Below, piece by piece: positions 24,245-32,480 of a stretch of DNA of 64,000 nt. The notes beneath the pieces were generated by a model. That model ran no database searches. It saw only the letters and a program-made list of their open reading frames with translations, and was not told the DNA's origin. How positions within the stretch are numbered: position 1 is the first letter of the stretch; every line of letters begins with the position of its first letter. Location: NCBI RefSeq assembly GCF_013184805.1, contig NZ_JAATNG010000004.1, forward strand, positions 1-64,000. The letters are read 5' to 3'. This stretch comes from Pseudoruegeria sp. HB172150. Lineage in GTDB: Bacteria > Pseudomonadota > Alphaproteobacteria > Rhodobacterales > Rhodobacteraceae. The position numbers and the translations under genes were made by a program.

Positions 24245-25138
24245 ATGGAACTCACAACCCCCAACCTTGACGCCCTCCGGCTCGGTTTCAAGACCAGCTT
24301 CCAAGGCGCCTTCGACAAGGTGCCGACCATGCGCGACAAGGTCGCCGAGGTCGTGCCTTCCACCACAAGCGAAAACCTCTATGGCTGGCTCGGCGAGTTG
24401 CCAGGAATGCGGGAGTGGCTCGGCGAACGCGTCGTGCGGAACCTGGAGGAACACGACTACCGGGTCAAAAACCGCGACTGGGAAGAAACCCTCGGCGTCA
24501 ACCGCAACCACATCAAGGACGATACCGTCGGTCAGTATTCCAAACGGTTCGAACTGATGGGGCGAAGCGCCGCGCGTCATCCCGAGCTGCTGGTCTGGGA
24601 AGCGCTGAAGGCCGGCTTCACGGACGAGTGCTACGACGGGCAGCCGTTCTTCGACACCGACCACCCCGTTCTGGACGAGGATGGTGAGGAAACGACCGTC
24701 GCGAACACTGACGGAGGTGCCGGCAACCCCTGGTTCCTGCTCTGCACGAACGAGGTCGTGATGCCGATCCTGTTGCAGGTGCGGGAGGCAGCGCAGTTTG
24801 TCGCGCTGGACCAGCCAACCGACCGGGACGTCTTCCTGAACAAGCTGTTCCTCTACGGGTCCGAGTGGCGCGGAGCTGTGGCCTATGCGTTCTGGCAGAT
24901 GGCCTGGGGATCCAAGCAGGATCTCGATGCCGACACCTACAAGCTCGCGCGTCAGTCCCTGACCAGCATGAGGTCCGACTATGGTCATCCGATGGGTTTG
25001 ATGCCGAACCTCCTGGTCGTCGGGCCGTCAAACGAGGCGGCGGGCCGCGAGTTGCTCAATTCCGAGCGCAACGCGGCCGGCGCCACCAACGTCTGGAAGG
25101 ACACGGCCGAACTGCTCGTCTGTCCCTGGCTCGACTGA
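24245..25138 (+). CDS. Major head protein (Mu gpT-like)
   Basis: 297 residues. The opening lists TPNLDALRLGFKTSFQGAF, then YGWLGELPGMREWLGERVV and the FDTDHPVLDEDG loop, which identify the Mu gpT major head subunit. It forms the icosahedral shell. RBS GGAGAACTG lies before ATG 24245. Confidence 0.93.
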   Translation: MELTTPNLDALRLGFKTSFQGAFDKVPTMRDKVAEVVPSTTSENLYGWLGELPGMREWLGERVVRNLEEHDYRVKNRDWEETLGVNRNHIKDDTVGQYSKRFELMGRSAARHPELLVWEALKAGFTDECYDGQPFFDTDHPVLDEDGEETTVANTDGGAGNPWFLLCTNEVVMPILLQVREAAQFVALDQPTDRDVFLNKLFLYGSEWRGAVAYAFWQMAWGSKQDLDADTYKLARQSLTSMRSDYGHPMGLMPNLLVVGPSNEAAGRELLNSERNAAGATNVWKDTAELLVCPWLD

Positions 25139-25149
25139 CGGAGGCTGTT

Positions 25150-25665
25150 GTGACCGACAAGTCCAAAGAGCGGCAGGATCTCGAGGCGCGCGCCGAGGCG
25201 GTGGAGCTGGAGTTCCCCTGGAACCTCGGCGACGCCAAGCTCCGCGAGCGCGTCGAGGCGGCCGAGGCCGAACGGCAGACCGCCGATCAGCCGCCGGCCG
25301 ACGGCACGGGCGCCGAGCTTGCCCCCGCAGGCGCGCCGGAGGCGTCCACCGAGACCGCCCCGACGTCGGTCCCCGATACGGAGGCGCCAAAAGAACCGCA
25401 GCCGGCGGAAGTAACGCCGCCGACCCCCAGCGATGCCCCCCCGACCAGCGAGGACGGGGATCCGCAATCCGGCGGATCCCCACTCCCGCCCTCCGGTCTC
25501 GTAGTGCGGGTCATTGGTCCGAAAAAGGGCCGCTGGCGCGCTGGCCGGCACTTCACCCGTGAGGCCGTCGATATCCCGCTCGAGGAGCTGAGCGAGGACG
25601 AAAAGCGGATGCTGATCGGCGACCCGAAACTCACGGTGGAGACCGTCGAGGCGGAGGCCGATTGA
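25150..25665 (+). CDS. Mu gp35-like protein with Pro-rich linker
   Basis: 171 residues from GTG 25150. Residues 8-35 (LEARAEAVELEFPWNLGDAK) resemble a HeH/LEM-type helical unit. A Pro/Glu/Ser-rich stretch (about 40-110) links it to a C-terminal domain RWRAGRHFTREAVDIPLEEL, EDEKRMLIGDPKLTVE that matches the Mu gp35/HI1506 domain. The order and linker suggest a two-domain accessory near the head. The stop touches the Acb2-like start (TGATG). Confidence 0.75.
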   Translation: MTDKSKERQDLEARAEAVELEFPWNLGDAKLRERVEAAEAERQTADQPPADGTGAELAPAGAPEASTETAPTSVPDTEAPKEPQPAEVTPPTPSDAPPTSEDGDPQSGGSPLPPSGLVVRVIGPKKGRWRAGRHFTREAVDIPLEELSEDEKRMLIGDPKLTVETVEAEAD

Positions 25666-25922
25666 TGCAGACGCTGGGCGAGTATCGGGTCGGCACGGGC
25701 TTCAATCCGACGGGCGATGAGCTCGTCGACCGGATCAAGGCCAAGGCCGCCGCGCTGATCGACCTGATCGGGGAGATCCCGGCGGGCGACAAGCCGCCCC
25801 ATCCGCCGGCTGGAGAGATCGCACGTCTGAAGGCGCTGGCGATGACGGCGGCGGAAGAGGCGGCGGTGTGGGCCGTCAAGGCGGCGACGAAACCGGGACC
25901 GGGCAACGAGACCGGGCAGTGA
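25665..25922 (+). CDS. Acb2/Tad1-family protein, probable cyclic-nucleotide sponge (anti-defence)
   Basis: 85 residues. The features of the Acb2/Tad1 helical hairpin are all present: GTGFNPTGDELVDRIK at residues 10-25, a loop with Pro residues (GDKPPHPP, 42-49), and EEAAVWAVKAATKPG near 63-77. Known Acb2 proteins are hexamers that bind and hold the cyclic nucleotides of CBASS; Tad1 does the same for the Thoeris signal. No enzymatic residues are expected. It is made with the gp35-like gene (overlapping stop/start) in the head-tail junction of the operon, where such accessory genes often sit in Mu-like phages. The family call is strong; which signal it binds cannot be read from sequence. Confidence 0.75.
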   Translation: MQTLGEYRVGTGFNPTGDELVDRIKAKAAALIDLIGEIPAGDKPPHPPAGEIARLKALAMTAAEEAAVWAVKAATKPGPGNETGQ

Positions 25923-25970
25923 GAAGCGGCCGTTAAAGGGCCGTTCAAGCACCCCGTAAAGGGGAGCCCC

Positions 25971-26003
25971 GTGCCGGGGCGTAACGCCCCCATGCCCCGG
26001 CAC
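25971..26003 (+). other. Strong hairpin in a structured intergenic segment
   Basis: The perfect ten-base arms GTGCCGGGGC (25971-25980) and GCCCCGGCAC (25994-26003) enclose 13 bases. Further small inverted repeats precede it (CGGCC/GGCCG near 25927-25942 and CCCC/GGGG near 25952-25964). There is no T-tract, so it may attenuate transcription or protect an mRNA end between the Acb2-like and DUF1320 genes. Confidence 0.5.
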
Positions 26004-26065
26004 ACTCAGAACCTCCCCGGCGGGATGCCGGCGGCGCGGCTCCCACTAACACCGAAGGCGCGAAC

Positions 26066-26494
26066 ATGTCCTACGCAACCCTCGACCAACTGAAGGATCG
26101 CTTTGGCGACCGCCTGCTGATCACCCTGACCGACCGGGCTACGACCGCGACGGGCGAGATCGACGAGGACGTGGTGACGCGCGCCCTGGCCGACACGGAC
26201 GCGATGATCGACGGCTATCTGGCCAGCCGGTACGCGCTGCCGCTGGCGGAGACCCCGAACCTGGTCGTGGATCTCGCCCAGGCGATCGCGATCTACAAGC
26301 TGCACACGAACAGCGCGTCCGAGAAGATCGAGAAGGACTACAACGACGCGATCTCGACCCTGAAGGACATCGCCAAGGGCATCGTCAAGCTCGACGTGGC
26401 CGGCGTCGAGCCGGGCCTGTCCGGCAGCTCGGGAGCGCGGATCACCGATCGCGAGCGGCCGTTTACGGAAGCCAACCTCAAGGGCTTCATCTGA
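26066..26494 (+). CDS. DUF1320 protein (Mu gp36-like)
   Basis: 142 residues. MSYATLDQLKDRFGDRLLIT, then a cluster of helices ending LAETPNLVVDLAQAIAIYKLH and the tail LSGSSGARITDRERPFTE are typical of DUF1320. It is a head-tail connector/adaptor candidate of Mu-like phages. Confidence 0.88.
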   Translation: MSYATLDQLKDRFGDRLLITLTDRATTATGEIDEDVVTRALADTDAMIDGYLASRYALPLAETPNLVVDLAQAIAIYKLHTNSASEKIEKDYNDAISTLKDIAKGIVKLDVAGVEPGLSGSSGARITDRERPFTEANLKGFI

Positions 26495-26925
26495 TGATCG
26501 ACGCGGTCGTGGCCCGGATCGAGGCCCAGGTGGCGGCGCTGAACGGCCGGACGCAACCTGTCGCGGCGTTCGCCGAGTTGCAGCGGAATAACGCGTTGCC
26601 GCAGGTGACGCCGGCGGCGCATGTCGTGCCGCTGGGGTTTCGCGGCGGCGCGGCCGAGGCGGCCACGGGCTTCTACATGCAAGCCTACGACAACGTCGTC
26701 GGGGTGCTGCTTTACGTCCGGGCGCATGACCAGACCGGCGGCCGGCATCTCGGCGATATCGAGACGCTGATCAACGCCGTGATCGGCGCGATCTGCGGCT
26801 GGGCGCCGGCCGACGAGGTTGGCGTCTTCACGCTCCTGCGGGGTGCCATGATCAACGTCGCAAGCGGTCTGATGGTCTTTCAGATCGACTTCGCAATCAC
26901 CGACCAGCTGAGGATTGCCTCATGA
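26494..26925 (+). CDS. Mu gp37-like tail terminator/joining protein
   Basis: 143 residues, start overlapping the DUF1320 stop. A small alpha/beta fold with HVVPLGFRGGAAEAATGFYMQ and VLLYVRAHDQTGGRHLGDIE matches the gp37 family (DUF1834-like) found before tail tube genes. It probably caps the tail tube at the head side. Confidence 0.78.
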   Translation: MIDAVVARIEAQVAALNGRTQPVAAFAELQRNNALPQVTPAAHVVPLGFRGGAAEAATGFYMQAYDNVVGVLLYVRAHDQTGGRHLGDIETLINAVIGAICGWAPADEVGVFTLLRGAMINVASGLMVFQIDFAITDQLRIAS

Positions 26926-27092
26926 CCCAGAAACTTCCCGGCGCGGGCGGCAGCTACACCCGCGACACCAAGAGCGGAAAGCTCACCCAGGTTGCGGCGA
27001 CGAAGCCGGCGCAGAGCCGCGCCGAGCGGAAGTCGGCGGAGGCCAAAGCCGCCGCCGACAGGGCCGCCGCCGCAAAGAAGAAGGAGGGCTGA
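26922..27092 (+). CDS. Short Ala/Lys-rich phage protein
   Basis: 56 residues, ATGA overlap. A Gly-rich start (LPGAGGSYTRDTKSGKL) precedes a basic alanine-rich helix ending AAAAKKKEG. The same slot in Mu holds a small protein of the gp38/DUF2635 type; similarity is only in size and position. Confidence 0.55.
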   Translation: MTQKLPGAGGSYTRDTKSGKLTQVAATKPAQSRAERKSAEAKAAADRAAAAKKKEG

Positions 27093-27095
27093 TCC

Positions 27096-28034
27096 ATGGC
27101 CGAACCGCTAAAGTGGCGCTCGAAGGTCCTGCTCGCGAAGATCGAGAGCGAGTATGGGACTGATTCCACACCCACCGGCGCCGCGAATGCCATACTGGCC
27201 ACGCAGGTCGAGCTGTCGCCAATGCTCGGCAACGACATCGATCGGGATCTCGAGACGCCTTTTCTCGGGCCAAGCGCGATGATCCCATCGGAGCTGCATC
27301 GCCAGCTCAAGTTCCGGGTCGAGCTGCAGACCGCCGGCACAGCGGGGGTCGCACCGGCCTGGGGACCGCTCCTGCGAGCCTGCGCCTGCGCCGAGACGAT
27401 CGTCGCCGACACGTCCGTGACCTATAATCCGATTTCGGACGGCCACGAGAGTGTAGTGATCTACATCTGGGTCTCCGCCACGCGCTACCGGATGCTCGGC
27501 ACCCGAGGCAACGCGATCATGATGATCGATGCCCAGGGCATTCCCTATATCGAGTTTACGTTCACTGGTCTCTACAGCCCGGCGACCGAGGTCGCGCAGG
27601 CCACGCCGGATCTGACGGCCTTCCAGAAGCCAAGTGTGGCGACCAATTCGAACACGCCGAGCTTCACCATCGACGCGACCGAACACGTGCTGCGCTCGTT
27701 CCAGCTCGATCTCGCCAACCAGGTAGAGAACCGGTTCCTGATCGGCGATGAGAGCATCATCATCACCGACAAGAAGGACATGATCCGGGCCACGATCCAG
27801 GCGGTGCCGGTGACCACGCTCGATCCCTACTCGCTCGCCGAGGCACAGACCGAGGTCGCGGTGGAGATCGTGCACGGAACGGTGGCTGGGAAGATCGCGA
27901 CACTGAACGCGCCCACCTGCCAGGTCATGCGGCAGGAGGGGCTGGAGAACCGCCAGAACCTGGTCGAGTGGCCGCTGAGGTTTTCGGCGCTGCCGGCCTC
28001 CGGCAACGACCAGTGGACCCTCGCCCTCACCTGA
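27096..28034 (+). CDS. Tail tube protein
   Basis: 312 residues, starting three bases after the gene before. The beta-rich composition, the opening KWRSKVLLAKIESEYGTDST and the late ENRQNLVEWPLRFSALPA are those of major tail tube proteins of non-contractile Mu-like phages. No sheath gene accompanies it, which supports a siphovirus tail. Confidence 0.82.
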   Translation: MAEPLKWRSKVLLAKIESEYGTDSTPTGAANAILATQVELSPMLGNDIDRDLETPFLGPSAMIPSELHRQLKFRVELQTAGTAGVAPAWGPLLRACACAETIVADTSVTYNPISDGHESVVIYIWVSATRYRMLGTRGNAIMMIDAQGIPYIEFTFTGLYSPATEVAQATPDLTAFQKPSVATNSNTPSFTIDATEHVLRSFQLDLANQVENRFLIGDESIIITDKKDMIRATIQAVPVTTLDPYSLAEAQTEVAVEIVHGTVAGKIATLNAPTCQVMRQEGLENRQNLVEWPLRFSALPASGNDQWTLALT

Positions 28035-28060
28035 CACCCTAACGCCCTCCGGAGCAGCCA

Positions 28061-28414
28061 ATGACCTTCAAGATCGTCACCCGTCCCGAGTTCACCCGTC
28101 CGGTCGAGGTCACCATGCCCGACGAGACCGTCCAGGTTCTGCAGACCACCTTTCGCGGCATGCCCGAGGACGAGGCGGTCGAGAAGCTCAGCGGCACCCG
28201 GCACGATATCGAGGCCCAGAAACGGTGGCTGCGCGAGGTCGTGGCGTGTTTCAGCGACGTCGAGGACCCGGAGACGGGGACGGGTGTTCCCGAGGTTGGT
28301 CCAGACGACCCGCTCTTTGAGCTGATCATCTCGCAGGCCTGCGTCCGCATCGCCGTGATGCGCGTCTATGGCGAAGGCATGGCCGGTGTGAAGGGTGTAC
28401 GCCGGGGAAACTGA
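28061..28414 (+). CDS. Tail assembly chaperone, short form (G-like)
   Basis: 117 residues. A small beta domain (FKIVTRPEFTRPVEVTMPDE) followed by helices suits the lambda G-type chaperone. Its last codons CGG GGA AAC TGA carry a GGGAAAC heptamer at 28405-28411, so some ribosomes should slip back one base and continue into the DUF1799 frame. Confidence 0.8.
   Translation: MTFKIVTRPEFTRPVEVTMPDETVQVLQTTFRGMPEDEAVEKLSGTRHDIEAQKRWLREVVACFSDVEDPETGTGVPEVGPDDPLFELIISQACVRIAVMRVYGEGMAGVKGVRRGN
28405..28411 (+). promoter_or_regulatory. Candidate -1 ribosomal frameshift site
   Basis: The heptamer G-GGA-AAC fits the X-XXY-YYZ slippery rule exactly in the reading frame and lies just before the zero-frame stop (28412-28414). 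Slipping leads to CTG AGA TGG and an uninterrupted frame to 28770 with no good start of its own. Confidence 0.85.
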
Positions 28415-28770
28415 GATGGGCCGGTCGCGCCTGGGCAACGGGCGCGTTCGCGGCCCGGCGTGAGGACGATGGAGCCGCCTCCGATGCAAAACTCTGGGGC
28501 ATCGAGCTCGACGAGAGCTGGCTTGTGCCCGTGGCTGATGATGGCCTCTGGGAGCAGCACCTGCCGGCATTTCAGGCCTTCCTGGCCGTCTGTTCGCAAT
28601 GGAACGTTGTCGGGGTCGGCATGGGCGGCGTGATCTACATCGGGCTCGACTACAGCGCGGCATCGGTCTCGCTCGACCGCGCCGGCATCGAGACGAGCCC
28701 GAGTATCTGGCGCGACCTCCAGGACATCGAGCAGGGCGCACTCGAGGGACTTAACCGGAGGCACTCATGA
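28411..28770 (+). CDS. DUF1799 part of the tail assembly chaperone (GT-like frameshift extension)
   Basis: 119 residues read in the -1 frame after the slip, giving a 236-residue fusion with the preceding gene. The stretch WEQHLPAFQAFLAVCSQWNVV, GGVIYIGLDYSAAS and the terminal LQDIEQGALEGL are typical of DUF1799. Starting only at GTG 28525 would remove the first part of the domain (DAKLWGIELDESW). In lambda the equivalent G/GT ratio controls tail tube assembly around the tape measure protein. Confidence 0.85.
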   Translation: MRWAGRAWATGAFAARREDDGAASDAKLWGIELDESWLVPVADDGLWEQHLPAFQAFLAVCSQWNVVGVGMGGVIYIGLDYSAASVSLDRAGIETSPSIWRDLQDIEQGALEGLNRRHS

Positions 28771-31145
28771 CCTTCAGTGTCAGCATGCTGCTCCAGGCTG
28801 TGGGCGGCCAGGCGGCGCGCGCAGACGTCGACAAGACATCGGCGACGGTTCGCGGCCTCGGCCGGGCGGGCGACGAGGCAACGCGCAGCCAGGGCCGGTT
28901 CTCGAATGCCCTGGCCCGCACGCGCACGGGACTGACCGGCATGGCTACCTCGGCCCGCGCCTGGGCGGCCGGAATGCGCGAGGGCACCACGCAGACCACG
29001 CTGGCGGCAGGTGGCGTCGCGAACCTGACAGCGCAGTTCAATGACGTCGGCGTGATGCTGGCGGCCGGCCAGAACCCGCTGCAGCTCGCCCTGCAGCAGG
29101 GCAGCCAGATCACCCAGGTCCTCGGCCCCCTGGGCGCGGGTGGCGCGGTGAGGGCGCTGGGGAGCGCCTTCCTGTCGCTCCTGTCGCCCATCAACCTGAT
29201 CACCATCGGCTCCATCGCCGCCGGCGCCGCGATGTTCCAGTGGCTCACCTCGGCCGGAGAGGAGGCGAAGACGCTCGAGGACATCCTCGACGATCTCGAC
29301 GACGCGATCGACAATGTCCGTAGCCGGGCGACGCTGTCCGCCGCCGAGATCCGGGAGGAGTTCGGCTCGATCTCGCCGGAGATCGCGCGGTTGCTGCGGG
29401 ATCTGCGGGATATCGGGTTCGACGAGCTGGTCGGGCGCGCCAATGCGGCCTCGGAGCGGCTGGTGTCCACGCTGGACCTGCGGCAGCTCGCGGCCTTCAC
29501 CGGCGAGACCGGGACGCGGCGGTGGTCCCGCACAGGCCGCGCGCCGGTGGCCGAAGGGCTGCTCGGAGATCTGCAGTCCGTCGGGGACGCCGAGGATCTC
29601 GACGGCCAGATCCAGGCGCTGGAGGCGTTCCAGACCAATCTCCTGGCGGCGGCCGAGGCAACCGGCGGTCTCACCACCGAGCAGCGCGAGCTATACGATC
29701 AGACCGTGCTGGTCGAGGACCGGCTGCGCCGGGCGCAGGGTGCGGCCGGTGCCACGGGTGCCGCCCTCCTCGAGCTTGGCAAGGATATCGCGAAATCGGT
29801 CAGCGACGTGGTCAGCGCCCGGGTTGAGGAACTGGTCGCCGCCGACGACATGCTGACCAACATGCGCGAGCAGAACGAGATCGCGCAGGCCATCCTCAAA
29901 TACGGCGCCGACAGTGCCGAGGTCGCCGAGCTCCGCGCCGATGCAGTACTCCGTGCCAAGCTGGAAGAGATCGAGGCACTTCCGATTGCGAGGCAACATA
30001 AGGAGGAAATGCGTGAGGCGGCCGAGGAGACACACCGTCTGGCCGTGGAAGACATCGCCTCGGGCATTGGCGCTGCGGCCGACCGGGCACGCCTCCTGGC
30101 GGAGAACCTCGGAATCTCTCTCGCCACCGCGCAACGGATCGCCGCGCTGGGGCCACAGGGGACGGAGGGCGAGACGTTGACACCGGGCCGGGGCGGGGAT
30201 CCCCGGTCGTTCGGCGGCACTTTCTACGACTGGAACAACCAGGAGGGCACCGCCTTCCTCGACGCCTGGAAGGAGGACAAATCCGGCGCGCGGCAGGCGG
30301 CGGCCGAACGCGAGGCCGTCGAGGACCTGATCGAAAGCCTCACCACCGAGCTCGACATTCTCCGCGAGATCGATCCGGTCCAGAAGGAGATGCTGCGCAA
30401 CCGCGAGACGCTGAAGGCAGCCACGACGGCTGAGCGCGACCAGATCGAGGATCTGATCCGCACGCGCATCGACGAGGAGGATGCGCTCTCGGCCGCCACC
30501 GAGAAGGCGGAGCTTTTCTCCCGGACACTCTATGACGGTCTGCACGGCCTGACCTTCGAGGGCGAGACGCTGATCGACGTCCTGGACCAGGTGGCGCTGT
30601 CCATCGCGGATGCGGCTTTCGAGGCCGCCCTGCTGGGTTCGGGGTCGCTGGCCGGTGCGTTCGGCACCGAAGACAGTGGCGGGCTTCTGGGCATGATCTT
30701 CGGCGTCCCCGGTCAGGCCGCCGGCGGCCCGGTCTTCGGCCCAGGCACCGGGACGTCCGACGAGGTGCCGCGCATGCTGTCGAACGGCGAGTTCGTCGTG
30801 AATGCCCACGCGGCAGCGCGCCACCGGGACCTGCTCGAGCTGATCAATTCGGGGCAGGAGATCCGGGGTCTGGCGTCCGGTGGCTTCGCGGTACCGCCCC
30901 CTCCTTCATCCGCCGGCGCGGGGGCTTCCGGCGGCGTGCTGTTCCGGCCGCAGTTCTACATCGACAACCAGGGGTCCACGCCGATACAGGGCGACGTCCA
31001 GGACCTTGGCGAGAGAGACGGGCAACGGGCCTTCCGGCTTGTCTTCGCCGATCAGGTCGGCCGCGCACTGGCCGAGCGCGGTGCCGGCGGTCGTCAGACA
31101 CTGCAGAACACGTTCGGTGTGCGCCAGCGCGGGACGCGGCGATGA
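28767..31145 (+). CDS. Tail tape measure protein
   Basis: 792 residues, ATGA overlap with the chaperone. It has a long helical body with membrane-like stretches near residues 125-155 (FLSLLSPINLITIGSIAAGAAMF) and heavy coiled-coil content after it. The C-terminal PGQAAGGPVFGPGTGTSDEV and LSNGEFVVNAHAAARHRDLL is the common tape measure ending of Mu-like siphoviruses. It sets tail length and helps DNA cross the inner membrane. Confidence 0.9.
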   Translation: MTFSVSMLLQAVGGQAARADVDKTSATVRGLGRAGDEATRSQGRFSNALARTRTGLTGMATSARAWAAGMREGTTQTTLAAGGVANLTAQFNDVGVMLAAGQNPLQLALQQGSQITQVLGPLGAGGAVRALGSAFLSLLSPINLITIGSIAAGAAMFQWLTSAGEEAKTLEDILDDLDDAIDNVRSRATLSAAEIREEFGSISPEIARLLRDLRDIGFDELVGRANAASERLVSTLDLRQLAAFTGETGTRRWSRTGRAPVAEGLLGDLQSVGDAEDLDGQIQALEAFQTNLLAAAEATGGLTTEQRELYDQTVLVEDRLRRAQGAAGATGAALLELGKDIAKSVSDVVSARVEELVAADDMLTNMREQNEIAQAILKYGADSAEVAELRADAVLRAKLEEIEALPIARQHKEEMREAAEETHRLAVEDIASGIGAAADRARLLAENLGISLATAQRIAALGPQGTEGETLTPGRGGDPRSFGGTFYDWNNQEGTAFLDAWKEDKSGARQAAAEREAVEDLIESLTTELDILREIDPVQKEMLRNRETLKAATTAERDQIEDLIRTRIDEEDALSAATEKAELFSRTLYDGLHGLTFEGETLIDVLDQVALSIADAAFEAALLGSGSLAGAFGTEDSGGLLGMIFGVPGQAAGGPVFGPGTGTSDEVPRMLSNGEFVVNAHAAARHRDLLELINSGQEIRGLASGGFAVPPPPSSAGAGASGGVLFRPQFYIDNQGSTPIQGDVQDLGERDGQRAFRLVFADQVGRALAERGAGGRQTLQNTFGVRQRGTRR

Positions 31146-31564
31146 CAGTGGCGTCCTGGCCTTCCATGCTTCCCCGCCCGATGCGGAGCGGCCATCAGGC
31201 ACAGCTGCAGGACGGCCGGCAGGGCCGCTCCGCCGAGACCGGACCGCCGGGCTTCAGGAAACGCTACTCCAGCGTGGCCCGCTTCGTGCAGATGACGATC
31301 GACATCAGCCGGTCCGAGAAGGCTTACTTCGACGTCTTTTTCGAGGAGACAATCAAGAAAGGAACGCTTCCCTTCACGATCCCCGATCCGACCACGGACG
31401 GCTGGCCGATCGGGACCGCCGACGGGACGCCTATTGTGACCGCCGACGGAACGCCCATCGTTCTCTCCACTACCTGGCTCTGCCTCTTTGCCGACATGCC
31501 CGCCGAGACGATCCCCGGCGGCAACCGCTTCCGCTACGCCTTCACGCTGGCGGTCATGCCATGA
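31142..31564 (+). CDS. Tail tip assembly protein, unknown family
   Basis: 140 residues, ATGA overlap on both sides. It contains a short tandem repeat TADGTPIV-TADGTPIV (from bases about 31430-31463) that looks like a duplication in a surface loop. Context between the tape measure and DUF1833 implies a distal tail or baseplate-like hub role. Confidence 0.6.
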   Translation: MTVASWPSMLPRPMRSGHQAQLQDGRQGRSAETGPPGFRKRYSSVARFVQMTIDISRSEKAYFDVFFEETIKKGTLPFTIPDPTTDGWPIGTADGTPIVTADGTPIVLSTTWLCLFADMPAETIPGGNRFRYAFTLAVMP

Positions 31565-32085
31565 GAGTGCTCTCGCTCAATGCCAGGGCCGCGCGGGACG
31601 CGCAGAGCACCGACGAGGTCGAGGTGATGCTGTTCTCCTTCGACCATGACAATCTCGACGCACCTCTGCGCGTCTCGACCGATCCGACCGAGCGGATCAG
31701 CACCGAGCCCCTGCTCTACGGCACCCGTTCGAGCTGGCTCGGGGCCGATCCCGAGACCGAACCGTATCTCTTCACCGTCGCATCGGCCGGCCTGCCAGAC
31801 GACACGGAGGAGGGTGGCGGCACGATCGAGCTGATCCTGTCGAACCTGTCGGTGGAGATCGCCAAAACCCTCCGCAGCTTCACCGACCGCGCGACGGTGG
31901 ACATCGCCGTCGTGCTGGCTTCGTCGCCCGACGAGATCGAGGACGAACTGCGGGGGCTGAAGCTCATCGAAAGCTCCGGCGACGCCTCTGACTACCGCCT
32001 CGTGATCACCCGCGATCCGGTCGAAGAAGAGAGCGTCCCGACGGACAGTTTCAGCAAGGCGCGGTTTCCTGGAATGTACGCATGA
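31561..32085 (+). CDS. DUF1833 tail protein
   Basis: 174 residues from ATG 31561; earlier frame is inside other genes. The pattern VEVMLFSFDHDNLDAPLRVSTD, LSNLSVEIAKTLRSFTDRATVDI and the ELRGLKLIESSGDASDYRLVI core fits DUF1833, a lambda-type distal tail protein. It precedes the NlpC/P60 gene as in many siphoviruses. Confidence 0.8.
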   Translation: MRVLSLNARAARDAQSTDEVEVMLFSFDHDNLDAPLRVSTDPTERISTEPLLYGTRSSWLGADPETEPYLFTVASAGLPDDTEEGGGTIELILSNLSVEIAKTLRSFTDRATVDIAVVLASSPDEIEDELRGLKLIESSGDASDYRLVITRDPVEEESVPTDSFSKARFPGMYA

Positions 32086-32480
32086 ACTGGTCCGCCCGAT
32101 ATCTGGGCCTGCCCCGGTCCGAGCTGCATTGTTGGGGACTGGTTTGCCGCGTCTACCAGGCCGAGCTGGGTATCGGGCTGCCGCACTACGACGGCTCGGG
32201 CGCCAGCGAGGAAGAGCGGGCCGAGGTCGAGGCGCTGGTCCGGCATGAGGAAACCGGCGGGGTGTGGGAACCGATCGCCGGGGCGTCGGAGGTCCGGCCG
32301 TTCGATGTGCTCGTGTTCCGGCGCGGCCGGTCCCGCAGTCATATCGGCCTCGCAGTGGATCCCCGGCACATGCTGCACATGGACGGCCAGGCGCAGATTG
32401 CCCGGCTGACGGACCCGTCCTGGAAGCACCGTTTGAAGGGTGTTTACCGCCATGTTGAATGCGCGGGAGCGGACCGGTGA
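32082..32480 (+). CDS. NlpC/P60 tail peptidase (lambda K-like)
   Basis: 132 residues. The catalytic Cys is C17 in LHCWGLVCRVYQ and the His H87 in SRSHIGLAV, with PFDVLVFR between them, as in NlpC/P60 peptidases that cut cell wall peptides. It likely opens peptidoglycan during infection. The 3' end overlaps the tip protein gene. Confidence 0.87.
   Translation: MNWSARYLGLPRSELHCWGLVCRVYQAELGIGLPHYDGSGASEEERAEVEALVRHEETGGVWEPIAGASEVRPFDVLVFRRGRSRSHIGLAVDPRHMLHMDGQAQIARLTDPSWKHRLKGVYRHVECAGADR

Noticed and set aside
27108-28061. 317-codon minus-strand frame opposite the tail tube gene
   Set aside because: Mirrors codon bias of the tail tube gene and shows no protein features.
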